NCBI GenBank assembly: GCA_023818865.1
Contig: JAMWDF010000153.1
Location: 1-5,661, forward strand
From: Candidatus Omnitrophota bacterium
GTDB lineage: Bacteria; Ratteibacteria; UBA8468; B48-G9; DSTR01
Length of the DNA stretch: 5,661 bases
Direction: 5' to 3'
The notes under the pieces were generated by a model. The model made no database searches, was not told the origin of the DNA, and saw only the letters and a program-made list of their open reading frames with translations. This document shows, piece by piece, positions 5,655 to 5,661 of the stretch. The translations under genes and the position numbers were made by a program. How positions within the stretch are numbered: position 1 is the first letter of the stretch; each line of letters begins with the position of its first letter.

Positions 5655-5661
5655 CTGGATG

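Overview
The window looks like chromosomal DNA from an anaerobic, low- to mid-GC bacterium, most likely a Firmicute of the Clostridia or a related class. This rests on the ferredoxin-dependent indolepyruvate oxidoreductase (an oxygen-sensitive enzyme of amino-acid catabolism), a purine-rich Shine-Dalgarno sequence of the AAGGAGG type, and a remnant of a URO-D family gene of the sort common in acetogenic and syntrophic clostridia. The genus cannot be told from the sequence alone.

Left arm (about 1-3213, minus strand): a tightly packed set of five genes transcribed leftward. In order of transcription they are iorA (alpha subunit with thiamine diphosphate domains and two C-terminal 4Fe-4S motifs), iorB (overlapping iorA by 17 bases), a small protein with a B-box-like zinc finger and one C-terminal membrane helix (overlapping iorB by 8 bases), a 77-residue protein with two membrane helices, and a single-pass membrane-anchored protein cut by the window edge. 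IorAB oxidatively decarboxylates aryl pyruvates to aryl-acetyl-CoA and reduces ferredoxin. The three small proteins are of unknown function and probably share its transcript.

Centre (3214-3583): a divergent intergenic region of about 370 bases without a gene. It holds two copies of the perfect palindrome TCATTAATGA, a perfect 9-base inverted repeat overlapping a good -10 box for the rightward genes, and a weaker promoter-like sequence abutting the iorA start. It looks like a shared control region.

Right arm (3584-5654, plus strand): a NYN-domain (PIN-like) putative ribonuclease of the LabA/DUF88 group; then what appears to be a collapsed pseudogene of a URO-D family protein, with N- and C-terminal pieces fused in different frames and the middle missing; then a divergent member of the GatZ/KbaZ family (the non-catalytic subunit of class II tagatose-bisphosphate aldolase). 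All three lie on one strand with short gaps and could share a transcript. No catalytic GatY/KbaY partner is in the window. The last seven bases (5655-5661) end in ATG, but nothing can be said about a next gene.

No tRNA, rRNA, CRISPR array, insertion sequence or convincing rho-independent terminator was seen. The points most worth a second look are the palindromes and operator-like repeat in the divergent region, the collapsed URO-D gene, and the small zinc-finger and membrane proteins behind iorAB.
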